A stretch of 64,000 nucleotides of DNA, taken from Diplolepis rosae (taxonomy: Eukaryota; Arthropoda; Insecta; Hymenoptera; Diplolepididae). Position 1 is the stretch's first letter; each line of letters begins with the position of its first letter. Both the position numbers and the translations under genes were made by a program. Shown piece by piece: positions 13,180-20,491 of the stretch. The stretch is from contig JAPYXD010000700.1 of NCBI GenBank assembly GCA_030998225.1, positions 930,001 through 994,000 on the forward strand. The letters are read 5' to 3'. A model generated the notes under the pieces. It had not been told where the DNA came from and searched no databases. It saw only the letters and a program-made list of their open reading frames with translations.

Positions 13180-13487
13180 TGTGACCTGGGTCGCAAACTG
13201 AGGAGGGGAAAAGGAAGGGACGCCGAGAAGGTGCACACCAAATAAAAATCACAATCGCGGTAACTAGATTTATTAAAACTTACAAGTCGGTGCGCGACAC
13301 TCCGAAGCACAGTCTAAAGGCACAACGAAAAAGGTAGTCAACTTGTATTGACACGCTGACCTAGATCCAACTACTAGCAACCGGTAACCGGCGACGGCGC
13401 GTCATCGTAGGGCATGCCGGGCCAAGTTCCCCCGAATTCCGGTCGCAGGGCTGTGTCCTCCCGGGGCGCTAGTGTAACCTCGTTACA
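13180..13487 (-). repeat. 3' LTR (left, 308 bp)
   Basis: Direct repeat of 20507-20814 with no difference seen by eye. On the plus strand it runs from TGTGACC to GTTACA, so it has TG...CA ends and the imperfect terminal inverted repeat TGTRAC. It is clearly more GC-rich than the surrounding element. A polyadenylation signal AATAAA lies on the minus strand at 13269-13274, and a perfect 15-nt palindrome forms the U3 end at 13473-13487. The LTR ends are ambiguous by one or two bases because similar bases flank both copies; I used the TG...CA solution, which gives a perfect target duplication. Confidence 0.95.
13269..13274 (-). terminator. Polyadenylation signal AATAAA in the 3' LTR
   Basis: Minus-strand AATAAA followed by a T-rich stretch inside the 3' LTR. 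In LTR elements this signal ends the genomic RNA in the 3' LTR. The same hexamer is present in the 5' LTR at 20596-20601, where it would have to be bypassed or lie upstream of the start site. Confidence 0.6.
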
Positions 13488-13501
13488 ACTCCCTCCCTCC
13501 T
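13488..13501 (-). other. Polypurine tract (plus-strand DNA primer)
   Basis: On the minus strand the bases directly before the 3' LTR are AGGAGGGAGGGAGT, an almost pure purine run that touches the LTR start TGTAAC. This is the expected position and composition of the RNase H-resistant primer for second-strand synthesis in LTR elements. Confidence 0.85.
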
Positions 13502-13515
13502 GATCGGGTTGTGGT

Positions 13516-13857
13516 TTATTCCCTATATTTTTGTATTTTTTGTATTTCTTCCTCGAACTCCAGCCAGATTGGGTCTGTTTCGATGTCTAGTGTAATGTAT
13601 GTGTCTTCTCCGCTCTGGCTGTTTTCGTTCGTTGGCTTTGTTTTCTTTTTCACGCTAATTTCTATGGTTTTCTTGAATTTTCTACTTATATCCATCCATC
13701 CGCCCCTCATATATCTGGTTTTCGCGCTGTTTGGTGTTGTATAGTAGTTTCTGATCCTGTTTGGTGTTTTCTTGCAGAAGGTGTCATGGAATATATATAA
13801 CTCTTTTGGCACTCTTCTTTCGCAGAACCTGCACTCCCACATCTCGATGTCTTCCAT
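13516..13857 (-). CDS. Accessory ORF 4 of the retrotransposon: small zinc-finger-like protein (113 aa)
   Basis: I do not recognise this protein as a known family. It starts with ATG at 13857 and ends 15 bp from the polypurine tract, in the place where env would lie. Near its N-terminus (residues 9-28) is CRFC, then 11 residues, then HDTFC, giving C-x2-C-x11-H-x3-C, a plausible single zinc finger. The middle is basic (KKTKPTNE region) and the C-terminal third is acidic (EFEEEIQKIQ). It has no signal peptide or membrane segment, so it is not an envelope protein. A splice-acceptor-like TTTAATTTCAG lies 8 bases before the ATG, suggesting expression from a spliced RNA. Its finger spacing resembles that of the upstream ORF at 14106-14915, so the two may be related. 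A host-derived insert is an alternative. Confidence 0.7.
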   Translation of the reverse strand: MEDIEMWECRFCERRVPKELYIFHDTFCKKTPNRIRNYYTTPNSAKTRYMRGGWMDISRKFKKTIEISVKKKTKPTNENSQSGEDTYITLDIETDPIWLEFEEEIQKIQKYRE

Positions 13858-14105
13858 TGCCGTACCTGAAATTAAATAGTTTATCTACTTCTAAACATTT
13901 ATACTATTATTTTATTGTAAACAAGACGATTTGCTTGATTTTATTTATTTATTTTAATTATTTATACAACGAGAAAAAAAATTTTTATTATTTTGATTCT
14001 TCTTTGAATTCGGTCGATGTATAAACGAATCGAAATAGAAAAAAGAAAATATATTATCTTATTTTGATCCTTTTCCATTAATTTAATGTACATTTTTTAT
14101 TAATT
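13858..14105 (-). other. AT-rich spacer between accessory ORFs 3 and 4
   Basis: About 250 bp of strongly AT-rich sequence without a credible coding frame. It contains the candidate acceptor for ORF 4 at its left end and a T-rich run on the minus strand that could serve as polypyrimidine or branch region. Nothing else is recognised. Confidence 0.6.
13866..13867 (-). promoter_or_regulatory. Candidate 3' splice site before accessory ORF 4
   Basis: On the minus strand CTATTTAATTTCAG ends at 13866, followed by GTACGGCA and then the ATG at 13857. The pyrimidine-rich stretch, the CAG end and the position just before the start codon all fit a splice acceptor. With the donor at 20332-20327 it would remove gag, pol and ORF 3. 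This is inferred from motif only. Confidence 0.45.
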
Positions 14106-14915
14106 TTAGTTCTTATTTACTATGTAAATAATCGTTTTCGTTGAATCATCAGATTCTGTGTCGCTGTCACTGTCTGTGTCTTTTTCTAATTCTTCAAGTG
14201 TTTTTCTTAGTTCTTTTTCTTTTTCTTCGCGTTCTTTCTTCTCCCTCAGTTCTTTCTTTTTTCTTTCTATTCCTTCGTTCCATGTTCTTCTTTCCCTTTC
14301 TTCTTTTTCCTCTCTTATTTTTTGGAACATTATCTTTTCTTCTTTCTCTTTTTCTCTTTCTTCTTTCCAGGCCCTCCTTTCCTGCTCTTGATTTTCTTCC
14401 CATCGTCTAAGCTCTTCTCTCTGTTTCTTCCATTCTTTATCGCATTTTTCTTGTTCTCTTTTCCTGTCTTCTTCTTTTAGTTCGTTTGTATATATTCTTT
14501 GCAGTTTTTCTTTCCTCCATTTTATAAAGTCTTCTTCTTGTTTCTTCTTTTCTTCCCATTCTTTTTTTTCCTCTTCATAGCTTTTTATTCCCATTTTTTC
14601 TCTGGTTTCTTTGATTATCTTTAGTATTTCTTCTTGCATTTTCTTTTCTTTTTTCCCTTCGGGCTCTTTTCCTTCCTGTTTCAGTTTTTCCTCTCTATGT
14701 ATCTTCTTAAACTCATTCTTCAATTCTATTTCTCTTCTTGCTTCCTCTCTTCTTCTTATTTCTTCTTTTCTCTGTTTTTCTTCTTCTGGTGATTCTGGGA
14801 CAAGCGGGGTCTGGATTAGGTCAAGAAGTCTCGGGCATTTGTGTTTTAAAGCTTCTGCCACTGTTATCTCTCGATAACATCGCTCGCACTTTAGGTTTAG
14901 TTTCTGCTCCATCAT
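14106..14915 (-). CDS. Accessory ORF 3 of the retrotransposon: zinc-finger-like N-terminus plus long charged coiled coil (269 aa)
   Basis: No known family is recognised. The protein begins with a double ATG (MMEQK). Residues 10-27 contain CERC, 11 residues, then HKC, giving C-x2-C-x11-H-x1-C. From about residue 43 to 245 it is almost entirely Glu, Lys and Arg with few prolines, including many EEK, REE and KKK runs, typical of a single long alpha helix or coiled coil. The tail is an acidic DSDSDTESDD segment. There is no signal peptide or membrane segment. The ORF starts 80 bp after the pol stop and its ATG directly follows a TTAACAG splice-acceptor-like sequence. In gypsy-type elements env is made from a spliced RNA at this position; here a non-envelope protein seems to use the same slot. 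It could act in assembly, RNA binding or nuclear transport, but no function can be assigned. The low-complexity composition makes distant similarity searches unreliable. Confidence 0.75.
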   Translation of the reverse strand: MMEQKLNLKCERCYREITVAEALKHKCPRLLDLIQTPLVPESPEEEKQRKEEIRRREEARREIELKNEFKKIHREEKLKQEGKEPEGKKEKKMQEEILKIIKETREKMGIKSYEEEKKEWEEKKKQEEDFIKWRKEKLQRIYTNELKEEDRKREQEKCDKEWKKQREELRRWEENQEQERRAWKEEREKEKEEKIMFQKIREEKEERERRTWNEGIERKKKELREKKEREEKEKELRKTLEELEKDTDSDSDTESDDSTKTIIYIVNKN

Positions 14916-14917
14916 CT
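14916..14917 (-). promoter_or_regulatory. Candidate 3' splice site before accessory ORF 3
   Basis: On the minus strand the sequence ATTATGTTAACAG ends directly before the ATG at 14915. Splicing from the leader donor at 20332-20327 would place the short leader straight onto this start codon. Its pyrimidine tract is weak, so confidence is moderate. Confidence 0.4.
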
Positions 14918-14994
14918 GTTAACATAATTATTTTCGTTGTGTCTCTGTATCGGTTTGTCAATTTACTATTTTATGTGTGTTTCTATTTGTTTAC

Positions 14995-15636
14995 TTAATT
15001 TTTTTCTACATATTTTTTAATGTCTTTTATGTTCCAATTGCCAAGTGACTTACCTTTCTTGTTTTTTATTTCGTAAATTGTCGGTGAGATTTTTGTTTTT
15101 ATGAAAAATGGGCCCTCAAAATTTTTATTTAATTTTTTTGCTATATTATCTGCTTTATTTGACAACGTTTTTTCGCTTCTTAGTACCTTTTCCCCTATCT
15201 CGTAGCTAATTGGTCTACGTCTTAAGTTATAATATTTTGCCTGCCTTTCATTTGCTAAATCTAAATTTTTCTGTACCTCGTCTTTTATTATTTTCAACCT
15301 GTTTAGTCTTTCTACCCATTCCCCTACTTCTTGTGCTTCTATTCCTTCTATGTTTATTAAGTCTTTGTTTAAGGTTTGAATTGGTTCTAATTCCCTTCCA
15401 AGGTTTAAGAATGCTGGTGTGAACCCTGTTGACGCATGTTTACTAGTGTTTAACGCGAATTGTAGGTCTTCTAAATTTTCATCCCATTCTCTATGGTCTT
15501 TTTCTAGGTATGCTTTGATCGCTGTTTTTATTGATCTGTTACATCTTTCTGTTGGGTTTGATTGTGGGTGGTATCGTGGTGTTTTCGAATGTCGTATTCC
15601 GAAGTTTTGCGTTAACTTTACCATGATTTTGTTCAC
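14995..15636 (-). pseudogene. pol: pol, C-terminal part of integrase (third reading frame)
   Basis: Continuation of integrase after the second frame disruption. The frame opens with NKIMVKLTQNFGI, the normal continuation after the second catalytic Asp block. It carries the catalytic Glu in YHPQSNPTERCNR (Glu about residue 30 of this piece). It then has the usual LxxALNTSxHxSTGFTPAFLNLGR segment of retroelement integrases, and near the end the GPF motif of the C-terminal domain (NFEGPFFIK). It ends at 14995 without a chromodomain. It has no start of its own; the TTG-type beginning is only where the frame opens. In an intact element it would be fused to the large pol frame at 15633-18638. Confidence 0.88.
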
Positions 15637-18600
15637 GAATTCTTTTGCCGTTGTCTGTGAATAATATTCTTGGTGTTCCCCATTTCGATATGATTCTTCT
15701 GTGGAATTCCTTTTCTATTGTTGTTGCTACCTTGTTTTTTACTGGAATTATTTCCACCCATTTGGTGAACATGTCCACGCAAACAAGTATATATTGGTTT
15801 TTTGCTTTCGACCCTCGGCAGTGGGCCCATTATGTCTGCTGCTACTACTGTCCATGGTTCTTCGATTATTCTTTTTCCCAGTAGTCCTACTTGATTGTTT
15901 ACTTTTGGTTTGATTCTCTGGCATGTGTCGCATTCTTTTACGTATTTTAATGTTTCTGAATACATACCTGGCCAGAAATAGTTCTCTGCGATTCTTGCAT
16001 ATGTTTTCTCCATGCCCAAATGTCCTGCTTGTTTATTATCGTGGTTCTCTTTTAACACTTGTTCTCTTAATTCCTTCGGTATTGTTAATTTCCATGGACT
16101 ATTATCCAGGTTCAAGCTTGATTTTAACGGATCTGGTCTGAAGAAATAAAGTTGGTCGTCTCTTATTCGCAAGTTTGGGTTTTCTGTTGGTTTTTCCTTT
16201 ACTTGTTTTAGTTTGTGACTATACCATTCGTCGTTGGTTTCTTTGCTTTTCTCTTTTTCTTTTTCTTTTGCCATTGATAACGTACTTGCTACCGAGTCCA
16301 ACTTTTCGCGTGTTCTTGATAATGCGTCTGGTGCGTAATTTAGTGAGCCTTTTCTGTATACTATCTCGTAGTCGTATTCGAGTAGTTCCAGTGCCCATCT
16401 TGCTAGTCGTCCCGTCGGGTTTTTTAAATTATGCAGCCATTTTAAAGCTATATGGTCTGTTAGTACTTTGAAGGTATATCCTTCTAGGTAAGGTCTGAAT
16501 TTCCGTATTGCCCATACCACTGCTAAGCATTCCTTTTCTGATGTTGAATATTTTTTTTCTGCTTCGTTGAGGCTTCTGCTTGCGAACGCTATTACGTAGT
16601 TTTCGTTATTTATATTTTGGGTTAAGACGGCTCCTAATCCCGTATCGCTCGCATCGGTTTCAAGTTGAAATGGATGATGAAAGTTTGGGCATGCCAGTAT
16701 TGGTTTTGTTGTTAGTAATTTTTTTATTTTTTCTAATGCCTGTTCTTGTTCTATGTCCCATTTCCACTCTATTCCTTTCTTTAATAGTGTGTATAAAGGT
16801 TCCATTATTTCCGAAAATTTTGGTATGAATCTTCTGTACCATGATGTCATTCCTATAATTCTTTGCAGTTGTTTCACATTTTTTGGTGTTGGGAATTCTA
16901 GTATAGGTTTTATTTTGTCTTCGTCCATTAATAGTCCTTTTTCGTTTACTACAAATCCTAAGTATTTCACTTCCGAGCATCCAAATTCGCACTTTTCCAG
17001 ATTTATTGTTAATCTTGCTTGGTTTATTTTTTCTAGAACTATTTCTAAATTTTTCAAATGTTCTTCGAAGTTTTCTGTTACTATAATTATGTCATCGAGG
17101 TAGCAGAATACGTTAGGTTTTAAGTCTGGTGTTATTATTTTATCCATTAAACGCTGGAACGTAGCTGGAGCGTTTGTTAAACCGAATGGCATTCTTTTAA
17201 ATTGGTACATTCCTTTTCCTGGTACTGTGAATGCTGTTATTTTTCTTGATTCTTCTTCTAGTGGTATTTGGTGGTATGCTGAGCGGAGATCAATTTTTGA
17301 TATGTATCTTGCTGACCTCAATGCATCTAAAATTTCTGCCATGATTGGTATTGGGTACAGGTCTTTTTTTGTTATTTTATTTACTTTTCTGAAATCCAAG
17401 CAGAATCTATATTTTCCGTTGGGTTTCTTTATCATAACTACCGGGTTTGACCAATCGCTGTCTGAGGGTTCAATTATGTCTTCTTCCAACATTTTATCTA
17501 TTTCTTCGTACATGTACTCTCTTACTTTGGGTGAGACATGGTAATATCTTTGTTTTATTGGTTCGTGGCCCTGTACGTTTATTTTGTGTTCTGTCATGTG
17601 TGTAGGTTCTAGTTTTATTCCTGTTTTGTTAACCTTTCTTTCGATTAATTTTCTTAATTGTTGTCCTTGGTTTTCATTTAGTTCAATTATTCCCTCGCAT
17701 TTTTCGTTTTCTGTTTCTTTTCTTTCCCTCGATACTTCTTCATTCTTGCTTTCTTCGTTTCGTTCTCTTTTCAGTTTTAATTTATTTTTTATTTCCTTTT
17801 CGGGTTCTTTCTCTATTTCCTTTACTCTTTGTTTATCTTCACTCTTGATTTTTGCTTTGAGAGCTGTTTGTATTACGTTTTCTTCTTCTAAGGGACTAAA
17901 ACTAGTGACTTCTTGCCTCTGTTTTTTATTTTCTTGTGGGATTAGACTTCTCTGTCTTACTGGTATTTTGGACCCTTTTGTGTCCCTTGTCTGGACGACT
18001 ACAGGCCGGGTATGGTTGGTTGGGGTACTAGTGGGTATTTCTCTCCATTGTAAGTTGCTTGTTTTTCTCTGTTCTCCTATTCTTTCCTTTTCGTTTTCTC
18101 TTATTTCGTTTTCCTTGGGGTTTGTTTCTATTTCGTATTTTATTTGTGGTTTTTCTGGTAGCCACCAGTTTCTCTTTTCGAAATCTAACTTTAATCCCAG
18201 TCTTTCTATCATATCTGTTCCTAAGATTCCTGTGGATTGCAGTTCGGGTACTAATCTAAATAATAAATACTTTTTAATGTGGCCTACCTCAATCGGAATC
18301 AGTACTTGTCCCGTTATCTCTAATTTCTGGCCATTTGCAACTATTAATTTGTCGTTGCTTGGTTTTTTGATTTCGTAGTCCGATTTTTCTATCTGTTTAA
18401 AGAATTCTTTGCTGATATATGAGTGGGTTGCACCTGTGTCCACTAATACTTTATATTTTGTTTTTTCCCATTTTATTATTATGTGCATTCTTGTTTCGTC
18501 TGGTGTGTTGTTTGTTTCGGTTTTCTTTGGCGATCTGATTTGGTATTTCTGCGGGCTACTATTCGCCTCTAGTAGCCTCCGTTTGCGTTTCCCTGACTGT

Positions 18601-18638
18601 ACCAACAGTCGCGTTGCATATGTCCTTTGCCTCCGCAA
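15633..18638 (-). CDS. pol: pol: protease, reverse transcriptase, RNase H and N-terminal integrase
   Basis: Polyprotein of the retrotransposon, expected to be made as a Gag-Pol fusion by -1 frameshifting at 18587-18593; the first 15 or so codons of the frame overlap gag and are probably not used. Residues refer to the 1001-aa frame. Protease: VDTGATHSYI (Asp67), with ILGTDMIERL as the second motif. Residues 165-345 are an unusually long, highly charged linker. Reverse transcriptase: SKIDLRSAYHQI (Asp450), MPFGLTNAPATFQ, and YLDD at 513-516. RNase H: TDASDTGLGAVL (Asp662), EKECLAVVWA (Glu703), LTDH (Asp728), PDALSR (Asp771). Integrase zinc domain: His866, His873, Cys903 and Cys906. First catalytic Asp: VAADIMGPLP (Asp935). 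From about residue 948 the frame leaves integrase and runs on as nonsense, because of an extra A near 15798-15803. The remaining integrase is in two other frames further left. Confidence 0.95.
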   Translation of the reverse strand: MRRQRTYATRLLVQSGKRKRRLLEANSSPQKYQIRSPKKTETNNTPDETRMHIIIKWEKTKYKVLVDTGATHSYISKEFFKQIEKSDYEIKKPSNDKLIVANGQKLEITGQVLIPIEVGHIKKYLLFRLVPELQSTGILGTDMIERLGLKLDFEKRNWWLPEKPQIKYEIETNPKENEIRENEKERIGEQRKTSNLQWREIPTSTPTNHTRPVVVQTRDTKGSKIPVRQRSLIPQENKKQRQEVTSFSPLEEENVIQTALKAKIKSEDKQRVKEIEKEPEKEIKNKLKLKRERNEESKNEEVSRERKETENEKCEGIIELNENQGQQLRKLIERKVNKTGIKLEPTHMTEHKINVQGHEPIKQRYYHVSPKVREYMYEEIDKMLEEDIIEPSDSDWSNPVVMIKKPNGKYRFCLDFRKVNKITKKDLYPIPIMAEILDALRSARYISKIDLRSAYHQIPLEEESRKITAFTVPGKGMYQFKRMPFGLTNAPATFQRLMDKIITPDLKPNVFCYLDDIIIVTENFEEHLKNLEIVLEKINQARLTINLEKCEFGCSEVKYLGFVVNEKGLLMDEDKIKPILEFPTPKNVKQLQRIIGMTSWYRRFIPKFSEIMEPLYTLLKKGIEWKWDIEQEQALEKIKKLLTTKPILACPNFHHPFQLETDASDTGLGAVLTQNINNENYVIAFASRSLNEAEKKYSTSEKECLAVVWAIRKFRPYLEGYTFKVLTDHIALKWLHNLKNPTGRLARWALELLEYDYEIVYRKGSLNYAPDALSRTREKLDSVASTLSMAKEKEKEKSKETNDEWYSHKLKQVKEKPTENPNLRIRDDQLYFFRPDPLKSSLNLDNSPWKLTIPKELREQVLKENHDNKQAGHLGMEKTYARIAENYFWPGMYSETLKYVKECDTCQRIKPKVNNQVGLLGKRIIEEPWTVVAADIMGPLPRVESKKPIYTCLRGHVHQMGGNNSSKKQGSNNNRKGIPQKNHIEMGNTKNIIHRQRQKNS
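15640..15803 (-). pseudogene. pol: pol, central integrase segment (second reading frame)
   Basis: A stretch of about 50 codons that encodes the middle of the integrase core. It reads QYILVCVDMFTKWVEIIP, then the segment ending GTPRILFTDNGK with the second catalytic Asp. It lies in a different frame from the pol part before it and from the part after it. The shifts fall at a run of six T (plus strand) at 15798-15803 and a run of four T at 15643-15646. Dropping one base from each run would give continuous integrase, so each is best explained as one extra A on the coding strand. Confidence 0.85.
18554..18577 (-). promoter_or_regulatory. Stimulatory hairpin downstream of the gag-pol frameshift site
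   Basis: On the minus strand GGCTACTA and TAGTAGCC form a perfect 8-bp stem with an 8-nt loop (GAGGCGAA). The stem starts 9 nt after the slippery heptamer, inside the usual range for -1 frameshift stimulators. The gag stop codon TAG (18569-18571) sits at the top of the 5' stem arm. A pseudoknot with downstream sequence was not established. Confidence 0.75.
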
Positions 18639-19384
18639 TTATAACATTTTATTAGCTGTTGTGCTGTATTGCTGCTGTTTTCTCCTTTTTGTTCCCTGTA
18701 CTGGGTGAATTCTCTTGCCTTTGGGTTCAACTCCCATTTATTATTTTCTTGATATCTTCCTTTATTGTTGTCATTTGTTTCCTGTTTGTTCTGTTCCATG
18801 TCCTCTAGTTCCTTTCTTTGGTTTTCGTCTCTTAGGTTGTATGTTAGTTCTGGTAATTTGGGGTTCCCTTCAAGCTGTTGTCTGTTGCTGTATCTGGCTA
18901 TTTGATTTTCCTCTTTCCTAAACCAATTGTTTGGATTTGGGTATCTGTAATTTTGGTTATAGTTAACTCCTACTCTATTTTGAAATTTGTTAATACCTCG
19001 GTTTTGTGGGTATGTGTTTTGGCTTCTTTGGTTGTTATAGAAATATTTGGTCCCGTTGTTGGCATATCTTGGCTGGAATTGTTGTCTGCTTTGTATGTTG
19101 TATAATTCGTATTTACTATTATTTTGTCTTTCATAATTATTTTCATGGCTTTGATTGTTTTGTTGCTCTTGGTTTCTCTCTTGTTCTCTTATATACAATC
19201 TGTCATTCCTATTGTTCTCCCATATTTTAATTTCTTGCCCTTTCATTCTTGATTTTGCCATTTCTGCTTCCCATTCGCGTCCTAATATTTCTAATTCTGT
19301 AAAATTTTTGAATGAATTTCTTGTAATGTAAATTTTATATTCGAGTCTTAAATTCTCGTAAACTTTTTTTATTTGCCATTCCAA
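18569..19384 (-). pseudogene. gag: gag, C-terminal part: end of capsid and nucleocapsid with CCHC zinc knuckle
   Basis: Open frame of 271 codons without its own ATG at the left edge; the first codon is TTG, so it should be the continuation of the upstream gag frame. The first 45 residues (VYENLRLEYKIYI, then ELEILGREWEAEM) look like the last helices of a gypsy-type capsid. Residues 55-240 are rich in Asn, Gln, Arg and Tyr, as in nucleocapsid linkers. A single zinc knuckle is at 247-260 (CYNCGGKGHMQRDC, C-x2-C-x4-H-x4-C). The frame ends 11 residues later with the frameshift signal into pol. Relative to the upstream gag frame it is shifted by -1, with no slippery heptamer in the overlap. It is therefore probably disconnected by mutation. 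Confidence 0.85.
18587..18593 (-). promoter_or_regulatory. -1 ribosomal frameshift slippery site GGGAAAC (gag to pol)
   Basis: In the gag frame the codons read CAG-GGA-AAC, giving the canonical X-XXY-YYZ heptamer G-GGA-AAC. Slipping back one base moves ribosomes into the pol frame (next codon CGC). The gag stop lies 15 nt further on. The frame difference between gag and pol is exactly -1 and the two frames overlap by 70 nt, which fits. Confidence 0.85.
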
Positions 19385-20310
19385 GCAGGGAATGCTTGCG
19401 TCTCGTTTTGTTTATTTTCCGTGGTGGTTATTATCGTATTTCTTATTAATTTCCGGGGAGCTGGTGTTGGTAATTTAAACGTACTTTGGTCTTCTTCGTT
19501 TTCTTCTACTCTTCTGTTATCTGACCCTTTGTCCGTTTTTGTTATTCTATTTCTATTTACTTTAATTTGGCCTTCTACTGTAGGGCTAACTATGGTCTGT
19601 GCGTTGTGTATTTCTAAAGTTTTATTTTGCGTATTATTTAGGATTTGTTCCATTTTTTCCTTTAAAGATTTTATTTCTAGGGTTAATTCTAGGATTTTTG
19701 ATTTGTTGTTCTTTGGTTCCTCGTTTTCAATTAGTATTTCTGCTTCTTTCCAAAATTCCTTATTCGTTTCTATAAATGAGTCTATTTCGAATGTTTTATC
19801 CTTTTCATCCCTTTGCGTTCTTTTGTATATTTCTAGCTCTAATTTATCCTTTTCCAATTTTTCCCTAATTATTTTTTCGATCTCTACCCTCTCCTTATCT
19901 AGTTTTTTCATTTCGTTTCTTCTTATTTCGCGTTCTCTCTCTAAGTACTCTAATTCTAATTCCCGACCTTTTATTTTATCTAAATCTAAATTTTCTTCTT
20001 CCTCTAATATTCGCCAATAACCTACCGTATTTTCCGTATTAGGAGATAGCATGCCTTTGTAAGTACTATTTATTATTTCTGTGTCCATGTTGTGTTTCTG
20101 TAATATGTCCTTGCTTCGTCCGTCTTTGTCGCGTGGTTTTGAAATTGTCTCTATGCTACGTATTGTGGCTTTCGGTATTGTGCCTGTTTTGTTGGCATGC
20201 TGTCTCTCTCTAATCTCTAATTCTACTTCTTTTATTTTTTCATTTTCGATAATTTTATTTTTATTGGCCATTTTTCTATTCTTTTTTACTTTTCCGGACC
20301 TTAATCTCAT
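19369..20310 (-). CDS. gag: gag, N-terminal part: matrix-like, coiled-coil-rich, truncated before the capsid core
   Basis: Starts with ATG at 20310, 17 bases after the splice donor, with MRLRSGKVKK. The LRSG-type N-terminus is common in gypsy Gag proteins. Residues 100-172 form a long charged coiled coil (LEYLEREREIRRNEMKKL region) and 200-232 a second helix-rich part. A proline-containing stretch (LPTPAPRKL, 280-288) leads to FPAWNGK, which would normally open the capsid domain. The frame then stops at once (TAA at 19371-19369). The overlapping frame resumes with what looks like the end of capsid, so roughly 100-150 residues of capsid core seem to be absent. I infer an internal deletion with loss of frame. 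A natural short Gag is less likely because no start or slip site links the two frames. Confidence 0.82.
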   Translation of the reverse strand: MRLRSGKVKKNRKMANKNKIIENEKIKEVELEIRERQHANKTGTIPKATIRSIETISKPRDKDGRSKDILQKHNMDTEIINSTYKGMLSPNTENTVGYWRILEEEENLDLDKIKGRELELEYLEREREIRRNEMKKLDKERVEIEKIIREKLEKDKLELEIYKRTQRDEKDKTFEIDSFIETNKEFWKEAEILIENEEPKNNKSKILELTLEIKSLKEKMEQILNNTQNKTLEIHNAQTIVSPTVEGQIKVNRNRITKTDKGSDNRRVEENEEDQSTFKLPTPAPRKLIRNTIITTTENKQNETQAFPAWNGK

Positions 20311-20491
20311 CGACTTATTTTACGTTACTTACTCGTGATGTCTGCTATTCCTTTATTTTATTTTTGTTTTTCACTTAATTTTTCACCGCACTGTATTTTT
20401 CTTTTGTCACTTGGCAATTTTATTACTTTGTGTTTTCTCGGCTGGAGGATTTTCCACTATTTGGCTAAATAGGATTTTCGTGGGTTTTTTG
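20311..20491 (-). other. 5' leader of the retrotransposon
   Basis: AT-rich untranslated region between the primer site and the gag ATG. On the minus strand it is rich in A, with short runs such as AAAACAAAAATAAAATAAAGG. It contains the strong splice donor near its end. RNA packaging signals would be expected here but cannot be identified from sequence alone. Confidence 0.7.
20327..20332 (-). promoter_or_regulatory. Candidate 5' splice site (GTAAGT) in the leader
   Basis: On the minus strand CACGA is followed by GTAAGTAACG, a near-perfect donor, 17 bases before the gag start. Together with acceptor-like sites at 14916-14917 and 13866-13867 it would make spliced RNAs for the two accessory ORFs while unspliced RNA makes Gag and Gag-Pol. 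A second GTAAGT occurs inside the 5' LTR at 20605-20610. Confidence 0.5.

Noticed and set aside
13516..14915. Possible envelope gene, which would make the element an errantivirus-like retrovirus
   Set aside because: Neither ORF in the env position has a signal peptide, a furin-type site with fusion peptide, or a transmembrane anchor; both are charged soluble-type proteins.
19369..19384. Programmed frameshift or internal start joining the two gag frames
   Set aside because: There is no X-XXY-YYZ heptamer in the overlap, the second frame lacks a nearby ATG, and the capsid core seems absent. Mutation explains it better.
14141..20338. Plus-strand ORFs opposite gag, pol and ORF 3, rich in Phe, Leu and Ser, resembling membrane proteins
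   Set aside because: They are antisense shadows of Glu/Lys/Arg-rich minus-strand frames, whose complement codes for Phe, Leu and Ser. Minus-strand frames carry the recognisable protease, RT, RNase H and integrase motifs.
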